Source of the DNA: Treponema sp. OMZ 798
Lineage (GTDB): Bacteria; Spirochaetota; Spirochaetia; Treponematales; Treponemataceae
Assembly (NCBI RefSeq): GCF_024181385.1
Contig: NZ_CP051305.1
Coordinates: 1,922,001 to 1,986,000 of the forward strand
DNA length: 64,000 nucleotides
Reading direction: 5' to 3'
Shown here: positions 45,185-53,350 of the stretch, piece after piece
Layout: each line of letters opens with the position of its first letter
How positions within the stretch are numbered: position 1 is the stretch's first letter
Translations under genes and position numbers: made by a program
Notes under the pieces: model-generated
What the model saw: only the letters and a program-made list of their open reading frames with translations
What the model was told of the DNA's origin: nothing
The model's database searches: none

Positions 45185-45225
45185 CTCCAAAATAAACCGC
45201 AGAGCACGCAAAGAGCGCAAAGGGG
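45185..45225. repeat. Short degenerate repeat before htpG
   Basis: The htpG leader contains CCGCAGAGCACGCAAAG followed by AGCGCAAAGGGG, that is, a C-G-C-A-(G/A)-A-G unit repeated in tandem. Such CGCARAG strings occur as scattered short repeats in many bacteria. Role unknown. Confidence 0.4.
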
Positions 45226-45374
45226 TATTAAAAATTAATTATTAATATAGATATTCAAGGATAATAAATTATCGGTAAAAAGGCAAGAGGAGGGAATTCT
45301 GTGTTTTGAAAAACAATGATAATGTCTCCATTGACCTTAAAACAAGCTGCCATAAAAATGTTTGATAAATAAAA

Positions 45375-45405
45375 ACCGGCCGAGTCTTTTTAAGATCCGG
45401 CCGGT
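45375..45405 (-). terminator. Terminator of the malic enzyme gene
   Basis: ACCGGCCG (45375-45382) pairs with CGGCCGGT (45398-45405). On the minus strand it is followed by TTTTTATTT, so it terminates transcription of the gene ending at 45452. Confidence 0.85.
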
Positions 45406-45451
45406 CTTGTACAGAGTCTTTTTAAAAATACAAGAAGATTTTTAAAAAGAT

Positions 45452-46948
45452 TTATTTTCTGTTTTTCTTAATCTGCTCAACGGCATATTCTAAGGCTTTT
45501 TCGTAGAACTCCTGAGGAGGTTCTTTGATGAAGTTCTTTTCCATTAACATTTTGGTCAAGGAGCGGCTTTCTTCGATATCTTTTTTTGCTCGCTCGTAAG
45601 CTTCTTCCCATGTCATGGTTACGCGGGCCAAGCCTTCTTTGATAGCCTGCATTGCAACGTCGGCAGCTTCAACAGCAAATACATCCTCATCCTGCATTGT
45701 AACTACTATATTGTCGGGATTGATTCCCTTCTTTTCGGAGTAGTCTGCAATCGAGTGAGAACAGCGGATTGCCATTCCGTCGGAAATCTTTTTGGCTCGT
45801 ACCAAGAGGGCACCCTTTAAGATGCCGGGGAAACAAACGGAGTTATTGATCTGGTTCGGGAAGTCTCCGCGGCCTGTTCCTACGATATAGGCACCTGCGG
45901 CCTTGGCTTCATGCGGCCAGATTTCGGGGATGGGGTTTGCACAAGTGAAAACGATGGCCTTTTCGTTCATCGAAGCGACCTGTTCCTTTGTTACGGTGTT
46001 TGGCCCGGGAGTAGAAAGGGCTATTAAAACGTCGGCACCCTTCATAGCCTCATCAAAGCTGTCTATCTTCTTGGGGTTGGTCTGTAAACAGAGTTCCCAC
46101 TTTCGGTAGTAGCGTTTATCTTCTTCTATGTCTTTTCGGCCTGAATGTAAACCGCCTCTTGAATCGCAGATTATCATGTTTTCAGGCTTACCGCCGTCAG
46201 CCAAGATAAGGCGGGCGATTGTCGTGTTTGATGCCCCTGCTCCCAAAAGAACAATCTTGCAGTCTTCCATTTTTTTGCCTGCAAGTTTTATGGCGTTCAA
46301 AAGACCTGCAAGGGTGATACAGGCAGTCCCTTGAGCATCATCGTGCCAGACAGGGATTTCACAGACCTCTCTCAAGGTGTCCAAAACCTTAAAGCAGTCA
46401 GGCTGCTGAATATCTTCGAGGTTTACGGCACCTACAGAAGGTTCAAGCATTCTGACAAAATCTATAATCTTGTCGGGATCATGCTTTCCGGATTTTATAC
46501 CTCGTTTTTCTTCTTCATCAACTCTTACTTTAGAATCGATACACAGGGGATAAGCGTCAACGCCGCCTAAATACTTCATAAGCATACATTTGCCTTCCAT
46601 AACTCCCAATCCTCCGGGAGGGGTGCAGTCGCCGTCGCCCAAAACTCGTGTAGAGTCGCTTACAACAGCCACCAAATTACCTTTGTTGGAAAGAGCAAAG
46701 GATGTTTCATTATCATCGCGAATTGAGGTAGAAACGGCAGAAACGCCGGGCGTATACCAAACGTTAAACCAGTTAAAACCGTACAAACCGCATTTGGGAA
46801 CAGTTTGAAGCTTTCCGCCGTAAAAACTGTGAGTCAAAACAGACAGTTTTTTTAAAAAATGCGTTTTCGCGAGAGCCTTTTCATCATCCGTAAAATCGGA
46901 CGGGAATAATTCAGTAATGGAGTTCAACTCCTTATCGATGCTTTTCAT
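45452..46948 (-). CDS. Malic enzyme, NAD(P)-dependent, oxaloacetate-decarboxylating
   Basis: A 498-residue malic enzyme (malate to pyruvate and CO2). Motifs: VWYTPGVSAVS, the ALSNKGNLVAVVSDSTRVLG (divided here) substrate region with catalytic Lys in PLCIDSKVRVDEE, metal-binding NLEDIQQPDCF, VWHDDAQGTACIT, the NAD-binding VLLGAGASNTT and FTCANPIPEIWPHEA. The ATG at 46948 is chosen: the longer frame begins at a TTG at 46984 that is the -35 box of a good promoter whose -10 ends 7 bases before this ATG. No ribosome-binding site is present, so the mRNA is probably leaderless. The enzyme supplies pyruvate and NADH or NADPH. Confidence 0.92.
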   Translation of the reverse strand: MKSIDKELNSITELFPSDFTDDEKALAKTHFLKKLSVLTHSFYGGKLQTVPKCGLYGFNWFNVWYTPGVSAVSTSIRDDNETSFALSNKGNLVAVVSDSTRVLGDGDCTPPGGLGVMEGKCMLMKYLGGVDAYPLCIDSKVRVDEEEKRGIKSGKHDPDKIIDFVRMLEPSVGAVNLEDIQQPDCFKVLDTLREVCEIPVWHDDAQGTACITLAGLLNAIKLAGKKMEDCKIVLLGAGASNTTIARLILADGGKPENMIICDSRGGLHSGRKDIEEDKRYYRKWELCLQTNPKKIDSFDEAMKGADVLIALSTPGPNTVTKEQVASMNEKAIVFTCANPIPEIWPHEAKAAGAYIVGTGRGDFPNQINNSVCFPGILKGALLVRAKKISDGMAIRCSHSIADYSEKKGINPDNIVVTMQDEDVFAVEAADVAMQAIKEGLARVTMTWEEAYERAKKDIEESRSLTKMLMEKNFIKEPPQEFYEKALEYAVEQIKKNRK

Positions 46949-46955
46949 ACTATCA

Positions 46956-46984
46956 ATGATAGCATAAGAACCGAATTTTATCAA
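46956..46984 (-). promoter_or_regulatory. Malic enzyme promoter, leaderless configuration
   Basis: On the minus strand TTGATA (46979-46984), a 17-base spacer and TATCAT (46956-46961) with an extended TGC before it. The -10 box ends 7 bases from the ATG at 46948, and there is no ribosome-binding site. Confidence 0.7.
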
Positions 46985-46997
46985 GCCGTAAATTTAT

Positions 46998-47594
46998 TTA
47001 CAAAGACAAAATGATTTGTTCCGCTGTGTTTTCCGGGGAAAGGTTTTTCGGATTTATGGAAAATGAAGCCAGCTCTCGATAAATTTTTATCCGCCTTTCA
47101 TATACGGCAAAAAAACGGTCTTCCGCATCTTTTTCATCTTTAATATTTTCTCCCAAAAAGGCAGGATAAAAACCTTCTTTGTGTTCAGCCGCTTTTATTC
47201 TATAAAAAATTTCGGCAGGCTCGGTGTCGATTAAAATTATTCGGGGAAAATCTTTTAGTTTTTTAATAAGAATTTCGTTTTCGGCATAACCTCCTCCCGT
47301 GCTGACAACAGCGTTTTTCTCATCACAGATAACGGCGTTTTCGTTACCAGAGAGAACGGCGTTTTTCTCATTGGAGCAGGACGAAAAGTTTTTGATTATT
47401 TTGTCAAAGCATTCCAATTCTTTTACTCGGAATTTTTTTTCTCCATGAGCTTTATAAAGTTCTCTTATAGTTTTACCGTAAAGATCTTCCATAAAAGAAT
47501 CGGTGTCTATAAAGGAGGCTTTTAATTTTTTTGCTAAAATCTTTCCTGTTTCGGTTTTTCCTGCCCGGCTCATTCCGATTAAAAATATAATCAT
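46998..47594 (-). CDS. Shikimate kinase-like protein with repeated insertion
   Basis: A 198-residue shikimate kinase (phosphorylates shikimate in the chorismate pathway). Walker A is GMSRAGKTETG, the shikimate-binding DTD is in SFIDTDSFMEDL, and the GGG motif is in VVSTGGGYAENE. Between the GEKKFRVKELECFDKI helix and the GGG motif is an insertion of about 25 residues made of three similar units (EKNAVL, ENAVIC, EKNAVVS) encoded by imperfect 27-30-base DNA repeats. The core fold seems intact. The gene has AAGGAAAT before the ATG and lies 33 bases after the lipoprotein gene. Confidence 0.8.
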   Translation of the reverse strand: MIIFLIGMSRAGKTETGKILAKKLKASFIDTDSFMEDLYGKTIRELYKAHGEKKFRVKELECFDKIIKNFSSCSNEKNAVLSGNENAVICDEKNAVVSTGGGYAENEILIKKLKDFPRIILIDTEPAEIFYRIKAAEHKEGFYPAFLGENIKDEKDAEDRFFAVYERRIKIYRELASFSINPKNLSPENTAEQIILSL

Positions 47595-47627
47595 TAAAAT
47601 ATTTCCTTTGAAATAAATTGGTTTAAG

Positions 47628-48074
47628 TTAATCCTTTTTAATTTTGCGTAAAATAAGAAGCTCGCCCAATTCGCCGGAATACGGCTTTCTTTGAGCGTTT
47701 AAAAATGAAAGAGAGCCGTCCGCATTTTTTATAAAAAATTCGCTCGGGACACTTTGTTCAAAATACAAAATAATAATTCCGTCCTTTGCTATAAGCCACT
47801 TGCCATAAGAAATTTCAGGCTCCGTTCTTCCTTCTTTAAAAAGCAAAACCCTTGCAGTTTGATCGGCCTTAAATTCCACAGAATAGCTTGTAATTCCGCT
47901 TCGCGATGAAGGCAGGTCCATAATATAAACACCCAAAAATGGGTCTTCCGGCTTCTCTTCGATTAAAACCTCAGGCGTTTCCAAGGGTTCGGCAAGTCTG
48001 CGGCTCTTACACGAAAAAACACAGAACAGGGTACAGAAAAAAAATATCAATAATTTAAATTTTCGAGTTTTAAT
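47628..48074 (-). CDS. Lipoprotein, possible AUU start
   Basis: A putative lipoprotein of about 148 residues. The lipobox CVFSC ends a hydrophobic run (LLIFFFCTLFCVFSC), then a proline- and glutamate-rich linker leads to a C-terminal domain with YSVEFKADQTARVLLFKEG and SYGKWLIAKDGIIILYFEQ, a lipocalin-like or META-like small beta fold. The only non-ATG start with a good ribosome-binding site (GAGGAG, 6 bases away) is an ATT at 48074, which also supplies the basic n-region KTRKFK. The nearest conventional start is TTG at 48050, which would leave almost no positive charges. Start not certain. Confidence 0.6.
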   Translation of the reverse strand: MKTRKFKLLIFFFCTLFCVFSCKSRRLAEPLETPEVLIEEKPEDPFLGVYIMDLPSSRSGITSYSVEFKADQTARVLLFKEGRTEPEISYGKWLIAKDGIIILYFEQSVPSEFFIKNADGSLSFLNAQRKPYSGELGELLILRKIKKD

Positions 48075-48180
48075 TTTTTGCTCCTCGAGTTTTCTTGTTT
48101 AAGTATAACCTATAAGCACATTCGATTCAATAGAAGCGGAACCTTATTTCGACGGCCAAGAATACTAAATTACTAAATAA

Positions 48181-48209
48181 TTGACAAGCTATCCTGCTTA
48201 TGCTAGACT
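48181..48209 (+). promoter_or_regulatory. Promoter of AAA/nuclease copy 3, leaderless configuration
   Basis: TTGACA (48181-48186), a 17-base spacer ending in TGC and TAGACT (48204-48209). The -10 box ends 7 bases before the ATG at 48217, and no ribosome-binding site is present. Confidence 0.7.
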
Positions 48210-48216
48210 ATTAGTT

Positions 48217-49833
48217 ATGATGGATTTTAGTAGAAAACTGCCTATAGGCGTACAAAGTTTTAAGGTAATACGTAATGATAATTTTCTCTATGCAGATAAA
48301 ACGGAACTTGTGTATAAGTTAGCTTCATCAGGACGTGTTTATTTTTTAAGCAGACCGCGCCGATTCGGTAAGAGTCTCCTTCTTTCAACACTAGAGGCAT
48401 ACTTTTTAGGGCAAAAAGAATTATTCAAAGGTTTAGCCATCGAGAAATTGGAAGAAGCCGAAAAAGAAAAAAGGGAAATCTGGCAGGAATACCCCGTTTT
48501 TCATTTGGATTTTAATGTCGGGAAGTATAGCGGTATTGAAGATCTCAATGAAAGGATTAATTTTTTGCTTAAAAATATAGAAAAGCAATATGGCATAATG
48601 CATGAAAACACTGCGGCTTTCGGTCTAAGATTTGAAGCAGCAATAAAAACCGCTTACGAAAAAACCGGCAAACAGGTTGTCGTCTTGGTGGATGAATACG
48701 ATAAACCCCTCCTCCAAACAATGAGTATAAATGAAAAATTGAATGAAGAATACAGAGCCGTGTTAAAGGCTTTTTATTCCGCATTAAAGAGTTCCGACCA
48801 ATATATCCGTTTTGCATTTTTAACCGGAGTTACAAAATTCAGCAAGGTAAGTATTTTCAGCGATTTAAACAATCTCCGTGATATAAGCATGGAAGAAGAC
48901 TTCGGCTGTATTTGCGGGATTACTCAAGAAGAACTTGAAAAAACCTTTCAACCTGAAATTAAAATTCTACAGGAAAGAGAAGCTTGCAGCTATGAAGATA
49001 TCTTACTAATGCTAAAGCAAAGATATGACGGCTATCTTTTTAATCAAAACAGTATAAATGTATATAATCCCTTTAGTTTGCTGAATGCCTTTGCAAAAAA
49101 AGAACTGGGTAATTACTGGTTTGAAACCGGAACTCCCACCTTCTTGGTAAACTATTTAAAAAACTATTCATACAATATCCCCGACCTTGACGGAAATGTA
49201 GAAATGGATGCATCAGGTCTATCCGACTACAGGGCAGAATCAGGCTCGGTAATACCTATCTTGTTTCAAGCAGGATACCTAACGATAAAGAGTTATGATA
49301 AATTGGTACGGCTTTATAAATTGGGCTTCCCGAACGATGAGGTACGCTACGGATTTTTATATAATCTTTTCCCAAGTTATTGTAATGTAGTATATGCAGA
49401 AGGGCCTTTTTGTATAGCCCAATTTTATAGGGATATTATTGCAGGACGGGTAGAAGATTTTATGCAGAGGTTAAAGTCGATAATGGCAAGTCTTCCATAT
49501 AGCAATGTAAAAAAAGACAGTAACGAAAACCTTGCTTTAAGGGAGTATAACTATCAGATATGTATTTATCTTGTCTTTGCCCTGATGGGACAATTTGTCG
49601 AGGTGGAAATACCTTCATCAAAGGGGAGAACTGATTGTGTTGTAAAAACCGGCACGGCAATTTATATCTTTGAGTTTAAACTAAAAGAAGATGCAAAAAC
49701 CGCTTTAAATCAAATAAAAGAGAAAAACTATGCCGAAAGGTTCAAGGCTGATAATAAGCAGATAGTGCTTATAGGTGTCAGTTTTGATCCTGAAGAAAAA
49801 ACCGTCGGGGAATGGATTAAGGAAGAAATTTAA
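48217..49833 (+). CDS. AAA-ATPase-like / PD-(D/E)XK nuclease family protein, copy 3
   Basis: Third paralogue, 538 residues from the ATG at 48217 (a second ATG follows at once at 48220). It has KLPIGVQSF, RPRRFGKSL, VVVLVDEYDKPLLQ, FLTGVTKFSKVSIFSDLNN and the nuclease motifs GRTDCVV and IYIFEFKLK. It is a mosaic: the N-terminal segment (ELFKGLAIEKLEE) and the C-terminal third (FYRDIIAGRVE.FMQRLKS) match copy 1, but the centre (LNEEYR.VLKAFYSALKSSDQ) matches copy 2. This suggests gene conversion among copies. The upstream start (48181) of the open frame is the promoter itself. Confidence 0.9.
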   Translation: MMDFSRKLPIGVQSFKVIRNDNFLYADKTELVYKLASSGRVYFLSRPRRFGKSLLLSTLEAYFLGQKELFKGLAIEKLEEAEKEKREIWQEYPVFHLDFNVGKYSGIEDLNERINFLLKNIEKQYGIMHENTAAFGLRFEAAIKTAYEKTGKQVVVLVDEYDKPLLQTMSINEKLNEEYRAVLKAFYSALKSSDQYIRFAFLTGVTKFSKVSIFSDLNNLRDISMEEDFGCICGITQEELEKTFQPEIKILQEREACSYEDILLMLKQRYDGYLFNQNSINVYNPFSLLNAFAKKELGNYWFETGTPTFLVNYLKNYSYNIPDLDGNVEMDASGLSDYRAESGSVIPILFQAGYLTIKSYDKLVRLYKLGFPNDEVRYGFLYNLFPSYCNVVYAEGPFCIAQFYRDIIAGRVEDFMQRLKSIMASLPYSNVKKDSNENLALREYNYQICIYLVFALMGQFVEVEIPSSKGRTDCVVKTGTAIYIFEFKLKEDAKTALNQIKEKNYAERFKADNKQIVLIGVSFDPEEKTVGEWIKEEI

Positions 49834-49842
49834 AACCTCTTA

Positions 49843-51249
49843 TTACTCATGTCTTATAACTTCAAAGCGGTACATAGTATAAGGTTCTTCGGGACTTATA
49901 CCGCCCTTTTGAAGAGCAATGGCAAGCTGCATACCGACGGAGTCTATGCCGTCAAGATTGGGTAAAAGAAGTCCTGTACGGCCACCCGAGGCAACTATTA
50001 CGCCGAAACGCTTTACATCCAAATCCAAAACGGATTTTATTTCTTCCGGTTCTGAAAGAATATCCACAGAGCAGATAATATCGTTCATTTCGGATAAATC
50101 GACAGGCGGAAAACGCGGATCATTTAAGGCGGCTGATACGGCATTTTTAATTATCTCTTCCTTTATAGTCCTTTTGGTAGGCATAATTGTTCCTATACAT
50201 CCGCGAAGCGTTCCTTTTTTTTTCAAACATACAAAAACACCGGCCCTGTCTGCAGGAATACCTCTTATGCTTTTATGTTTTAAAAATTCCTTGTGCTTTA
50301 AATAGTAGGTAATACTCTTCCTTGCAAGCTTTATATATGGGTCCTTAGTTTGAGAATCAGGCAAGATAAATTTCTTTTTTCCGTTAAAAACTTCTTCAGA
50401 TTCTTCATCATCTTCTTCCTGCCTTATAGATTCAACCTTAAACCGGGCTACACCATATCCGACACCGAAGGGCCCCTCATAAGAAAGCAGCTCTTGAGAA
50501 TATTCATAGCAGGATAAAAGGCCTGACAATATCAAGAAAGAATTTAAGCCGCACTCTCCGGCTCTTTCAGCCAAGACAGGGGACATTTCGGCAAATTCGG
50601 AAAGACAGCCCTTTTCTATAATTCTTACAAACTCCTTATCGAATTTAGGTCCTTCAGGAGCAAAACCGTAAGGCCCTGTAGAAAGAAGCCGGTGAGAAAG
50701 ATCTCCGCTTGCAACAAAAACAGATTTGCATTTTTTTTCCTCTATAATTTCGGAAAGAATTGAACCGAATTCTTCGAGCATTGCACTCAGCATAATTCCG
50801 TAATTTATATGAACAAGAGAAAAGGTTGAGAGTTCGGAAGCTATAAAATAAAGAGGAACAAAAGAGCCGTGATCAAGGCTCATATCTACTGCAGCATAAG
50901 GAAAACCGGTTTTTTTACATTTTTTGATTATACTTTTGACTATATCTGTGTTGTTATTTGCCGAAAGGTTTAGGTCAGGGCAGCCGAATTGCCTCATGCT
51001 TCCTTCAATAATCTTGGCAGTATTAATGGTAACTGCCCCTCGGTGCATTTTTGCATGGGGAGTAATAATTATAATGGTTTCGGGTTCTATTTGCCTTATT
51101 TCTTCCGATATAGTTTTAAGAGCCCCAGAAGTTGAGGCTATTTTTTTTTCTTCTCCCCTTCCTATTTCGGGGATTATAATCGGAGGATGCGGCGTTATAT
51201 AAGCAGCCTTCAAATTAACATGTTTTAAATCAGCTGATTCTTTATTCAT
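49843..51249 (-). CDS. MEMO1-AMMECR1 fusion (AmmeMemoRadiSam system proteins B and A)
   Basis: A 468-residue fusion. The N-terminal half is a MEMO1/LigB-type class III dioxygenase fold with HPPIIIPEIG, HGSFVPLYFI and SGDLSHRL, whose histidines fit the metal-binding site. The C-terminal half is an AMMECR1 domain with the hallmark GTLRGCIGTI and NAVSAALNDPRFPPV, ending GLLLPNLDGIDSVGMQ and EPYTMYRFEV. In many prokaryotes these two domains are encoded with a radical-SAM enzyme, a system of unclear product. That third gene is not here. The promoter suggests a leaderless mRNA. It is convergent with AAA copy 3 (49833). Confidence 0.88.
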   Translation of the reverse strand: MNKESADLKHVNLKAAYITPHPPIIIPEIGRGEEKKIASTSGALKTISEEIRQIEPETIIIITPHAKMHRGAVTINTAKIIEGSMRQFGCPDLNLSANNNTDIVKSIIKKCKKTGFPYAAVDMSLDHGSFVPLYFIASELSTFSLVHINYGIMLSAMLEEFGSILSEIIEEKKCKSVFVASGDLSHRLLSTGPYGFAPEGPKFDKEFVRIIEKGCLSEFAEMSPVLAERAGECGLNSFLILSGLLSCYEYSQELLSYEGPFGVGYGVARFKVESIRQEEDDEESEEVFNGKKKFILPDSQTKDPYIKLARKSITYYLKHKEFLKHKSIRGIPADRAGVFVCLKKKGTLRGCIGTIMPTKRTIKEEIIKNAVSAALNDPRFPPVDLSEMNDIICSVDILSEPEEIKSVLDLDVKRFGVIVASGGRTGLLLPNLDGIDSVGMQLAIALQKGGISPEEPYTMYRFEVIRHE

Positions 51250-51255
51250 AAAAAC

Positions 51256-51285
51256 ATTATAATATAGTTTTTATAATTATATCAA
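51256..51285 (-). promoter_or_regulatory. MEMO-AMMECR1 promoter, leaderless configuration
   Basis: On the minus strand TTGATA (51280-51285), an 18-base spacer and a consensus TATAAT (51256-51261). The -10 box ends 6 bases before the ATG at 51249. No ribosome-binding site is present. Confidence 0.7.
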
Positions 51286-51327
51286 TAGATTTGTTATGAT
51301 TCTATTTACTTTTTTTGGATAAGAAGA

Positions 51328-51333
51328 TATACT
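51328..51333 (+). promoter_or_regulatory. -10 box of the ankyrin gene, leaderless configuration
   Basis: TATACT (51328-51333) ends 7 bases before the ATG at 51341; the -35 region (TTTACT, 18 bases upstream) is weak. No ribosome-binding site lies between, so a leaderless mRNA is likely. The divergent gene (51249) shows the same geometry. Confidence 0.55.
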
Positions 51334-51340
51334 TAGCCCT

Positions 51341-52240
51341 ATGAATGTCGCTATTTTCTATGATGAAAAGAAAAAAGACGCAGCGATGGCTATAAAAAAT
51401 ATAATCATATCCCACGAATGTGATGTCATTCTATACAATGAAGATGAGATATGGAAAGATGAAAACTTAAACACGCCGCGCCATATTATGAAAAACATTA
51501 CCCATGTTCTCTTTATTTACAGTAAAAATCCGGTGGCCTATTTGGGCTTTATGTTTTTTTCGGGCTATGCTACGGGCTTAAACCTTCCGGTTCTTGTACT
51601 TGAAGAAGAAAAGCTTGAACTGCCTAAAAACTTTTTGCGTTCCTTTGTAATGCTTACGATTAAGTCCTTTGATGCCTACTTCGAGGTAGAAAAAAGACGC
51701 TTTAACGAAAACCTGCTCAAAGAACAAGCCCGGGCAAAATTGTTGGAAAGCGGCTATTCCCTCTTTATTCCGAATTATGTGCGTGCCGTTAAAAACAACG
51801 AGAAGGAAATAGTCAGCCTTTTTATCGACGCAGGTTTTGACCCTTCGCAAAAGGATTCCCTCGGAACACCTGTTCTATCCCTTGCCGTAAGAAATAAGTG
51901 TTTTGAAACGCTTGAGCTCCTCCTCGAAAAAGGAGCAGCAATAAACCTCTGCGCGGAAGACAGAAACTATTCGGCCTTGATGGATGCAGCCCAAGTCGGA
52001 TACGGCGAGGCGGTAAAGGTTCTCCTCGAAAAAAAAGCCGACACCAATATTCAAAGCAAGGACGGGCAGACAGCCTTGATTCTTTCGGTAGGCCGCCGTG
52101 AAGCCGATATCGTGGAAATGCTTGTAAAGCACGGAGCCGACTGTAATATAAAAGACGGCCTAGGTATGTCAGCCTTAGGATATGCAAAACTTTTCGGTAA
52201 TAAAGCAATTTTATCCTTGTTCGGAGAACAAACAAATTAA
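51341..52240 (+). CDS. Ankyrin-repeat protein with N-terminal Rossmann-like (TIR-like) domain
   Basis: A 299-residue protein. Residues about 1-105 form an alternating beta-alpha domain (MNVAIFYDEKKKDAAMAIKN; HVLFIYSKNP; LGFMFFSGYATGLNLPVLVL) that resembles TIR-like or nucleoside-deoxyribosyltransferase-like folds. The signature catalytic Glu is not securely identified. From about residue 150 there are four ankyrin repeats (KNNEKEIVSLFIDAGFDPSQ; CFETLELLLEKGAAINLC; GEAVKVLLEKKADTNIQSK; ADIVEMLVKHGADCNIKD). It is a soluble protein with likely protein-binding role. It is followed 34 bases later by queA on the same strand. Confidence 0.75.
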   Translation: MNVAIFYDEKKKDAAMAIKNIIISHECDVILYNEDEIWKDENLNTPRHIMKNITHVLFIYSKNPVAYLGFMFFSGYATGLNLPVLVLEEEKLELPKNFLRSFVMLTIKSFDAYFEVEKRRFNENLLKEQARAKLLESGYSLFIPNYVRAVKNNEKEIVSLFIDAGFDPSQKDSLGTPVLSLAVRNKCFETLELLLEKGAAINLCAEDRNYSALMDAAQVGYGEAVKVLLEKKADTNIQSKDGQTALILSVGRREADIVEMLVKHGADCNIKDGLGMSALGYAKLFGNKAILSLFGEQTN

Positions 52241-52274
52241 AAAATACTTTAAAAATTTACCTTGATGGAAGACT

Positions 52275-53318
52275 ATGCTTACAAAAGAATTTAACTTTGA
52301 CTTACCCGAAGAGCTCATAGCTCAGTCGCCTTCAGAAAAAAGAGGCGGAGACAGGCTTTTAATTTTAGACAAACAAAGCGGAAAACTTGAAGACCGCCTT
52401 TTTACGGAGCTGCCCGATCTTCTCCCCAAAAATGCCCTGATGATTTTTAATAATTCGAAGGTGCGCCATGCCCGCATTTATGCAAAAAGCAAAACAAATG
52501 CAGTGTGCGAATTTTTGATGATTAACCCCATGAAGGGCTCGGACGGTTCTCTTTGGCAGGTTATGGCAAAAAAAGCAAAGCGCCAAAAGCCCGGCAAAAC
52601 CTTTTTGTTTGAGGACGGAACTGAGGCCGAAATCATTGAGTCCGAGATTCCGCTTGAAAGCGAATTCCGCTGTATGAAATTTAACAGAATCATCGATGAC
52701 GAGTGGCTCGATAAATACGGCCACATGCCGCTTCCGCCCTACATTCACCGAAAGGACACCGAAGAAGATGCCGACCGCTACCAAACTGTCTATGCCGAAA
52801 TATACGGCTCGATTGCAGCGCCCACTGCCGGCCTTCACTTTACCCGGGAGGTGCTTTCAAAAATACGAGATAAAGGAATCGAAATTGAATATGTAACCCT
52901 CCATGTCGGGCTCGGCACCTTTCTTCCGGTCAGGGCAGAAAGAATAGAAGACCATAAGATGCACACCGAGCATTTTTTTATTTCGGAAGAAACGGCTCAA
53001 GCTGTTGAAAAAGCGAAAAAGGAAGGGCGGCCCATTATAGCCGTCGGAACTACCAGCGTGCGCACCCTCGAATCCGCATGGGATGAAAAAAGAAACAAAC
53101 TAAAAAGAGGGCATCAGGCTACCGATATCTTTATTTACCCCTCTTATAAGTTTAAACTGATAGATAAGCTTTTTACGAATTTTCACACCCCCGAATCGAG
53201 CCTTGTAATGCTAGTCTCAGCCCTCGCCGGAAAGGAAAATATTTTTAATGCCTACCGCCACGCCGTCGAAGAAAGATATAAATTCTTTTCGTATGGGGAT
53301 GCGATGCTGATTTTGTAA
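52275..53318 (+). CDS. queA: S-adenosylmethionine:tRNA ribosyltransferase-isomerase
   Basis: A 347-residue QueA, which transfers and isomerises ribose from SAM to make epoxyqueuosine in tRNA. The N-terminus has FDLPEELIAQSP and RLLILDK. The core motifs are NNSKVRHARI, YGSIAAPTAGLHFT, YVTLHVGLGTF, and the C-terminal TNFHTPESSLVMLVSALAG and YGDAMLIL. Length is normal. A GGAAG site precedes the ATG at 52275. tgt is not adjacent. Confidence 0.95.
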   Translation: MLTKEFNFDLPEELIAQSPSEKRGGDRLLILDKQSGKLEDRLFTELPDLLPKNALMIFNNSKVRHARIYAKSKTNAVCEFLMINPMKGSDGSLWQVMAKKAKRQKPGKTFLFEDGTEAEIIESEIPLESEFRCMKFNRIIDDEWLDKYGHMPLPPYIHRKDTEEDADRYQTVYAEIYGSIAAPTAGLHFTREVLSKIRDKGIEIEYVTLHVGLGTFLPVRAERIEDHKMHTEHFFISEETAQAVEKAKKEGRPIIAVGTTSVRTLESAWDEKRNKLKRGHQATDIFIYPSYKFKLIDKLFTNFHTPESSLVMLVSALAGKENIFNAYRHAVEERYKFFSYGDAMLIL

Positions 53319-53348
53319 GTGAGGTTTACCTCAAGGCAAACCTCGCTT
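53317..53348. terminator. Hairpin between queA and AAA copy 4
   Basis: AAGTGAGGTTT (53317-53327) pairs with AAACCTCGCTT (53338-53348) with one G-T wobble. It overlaps the queA stop codon and sits between two converging genes; no long T-run follows, so strength is uncertain. Confidence 0.55.
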
Positions 53349-53350
53349 GA

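Noticed and set aside
45179..45220. Longer HtpG start
   Set aside because: The upstream residues come from a short repeat-like leader; MAQYKFETE is the conserved start with a GGAGGTT site.
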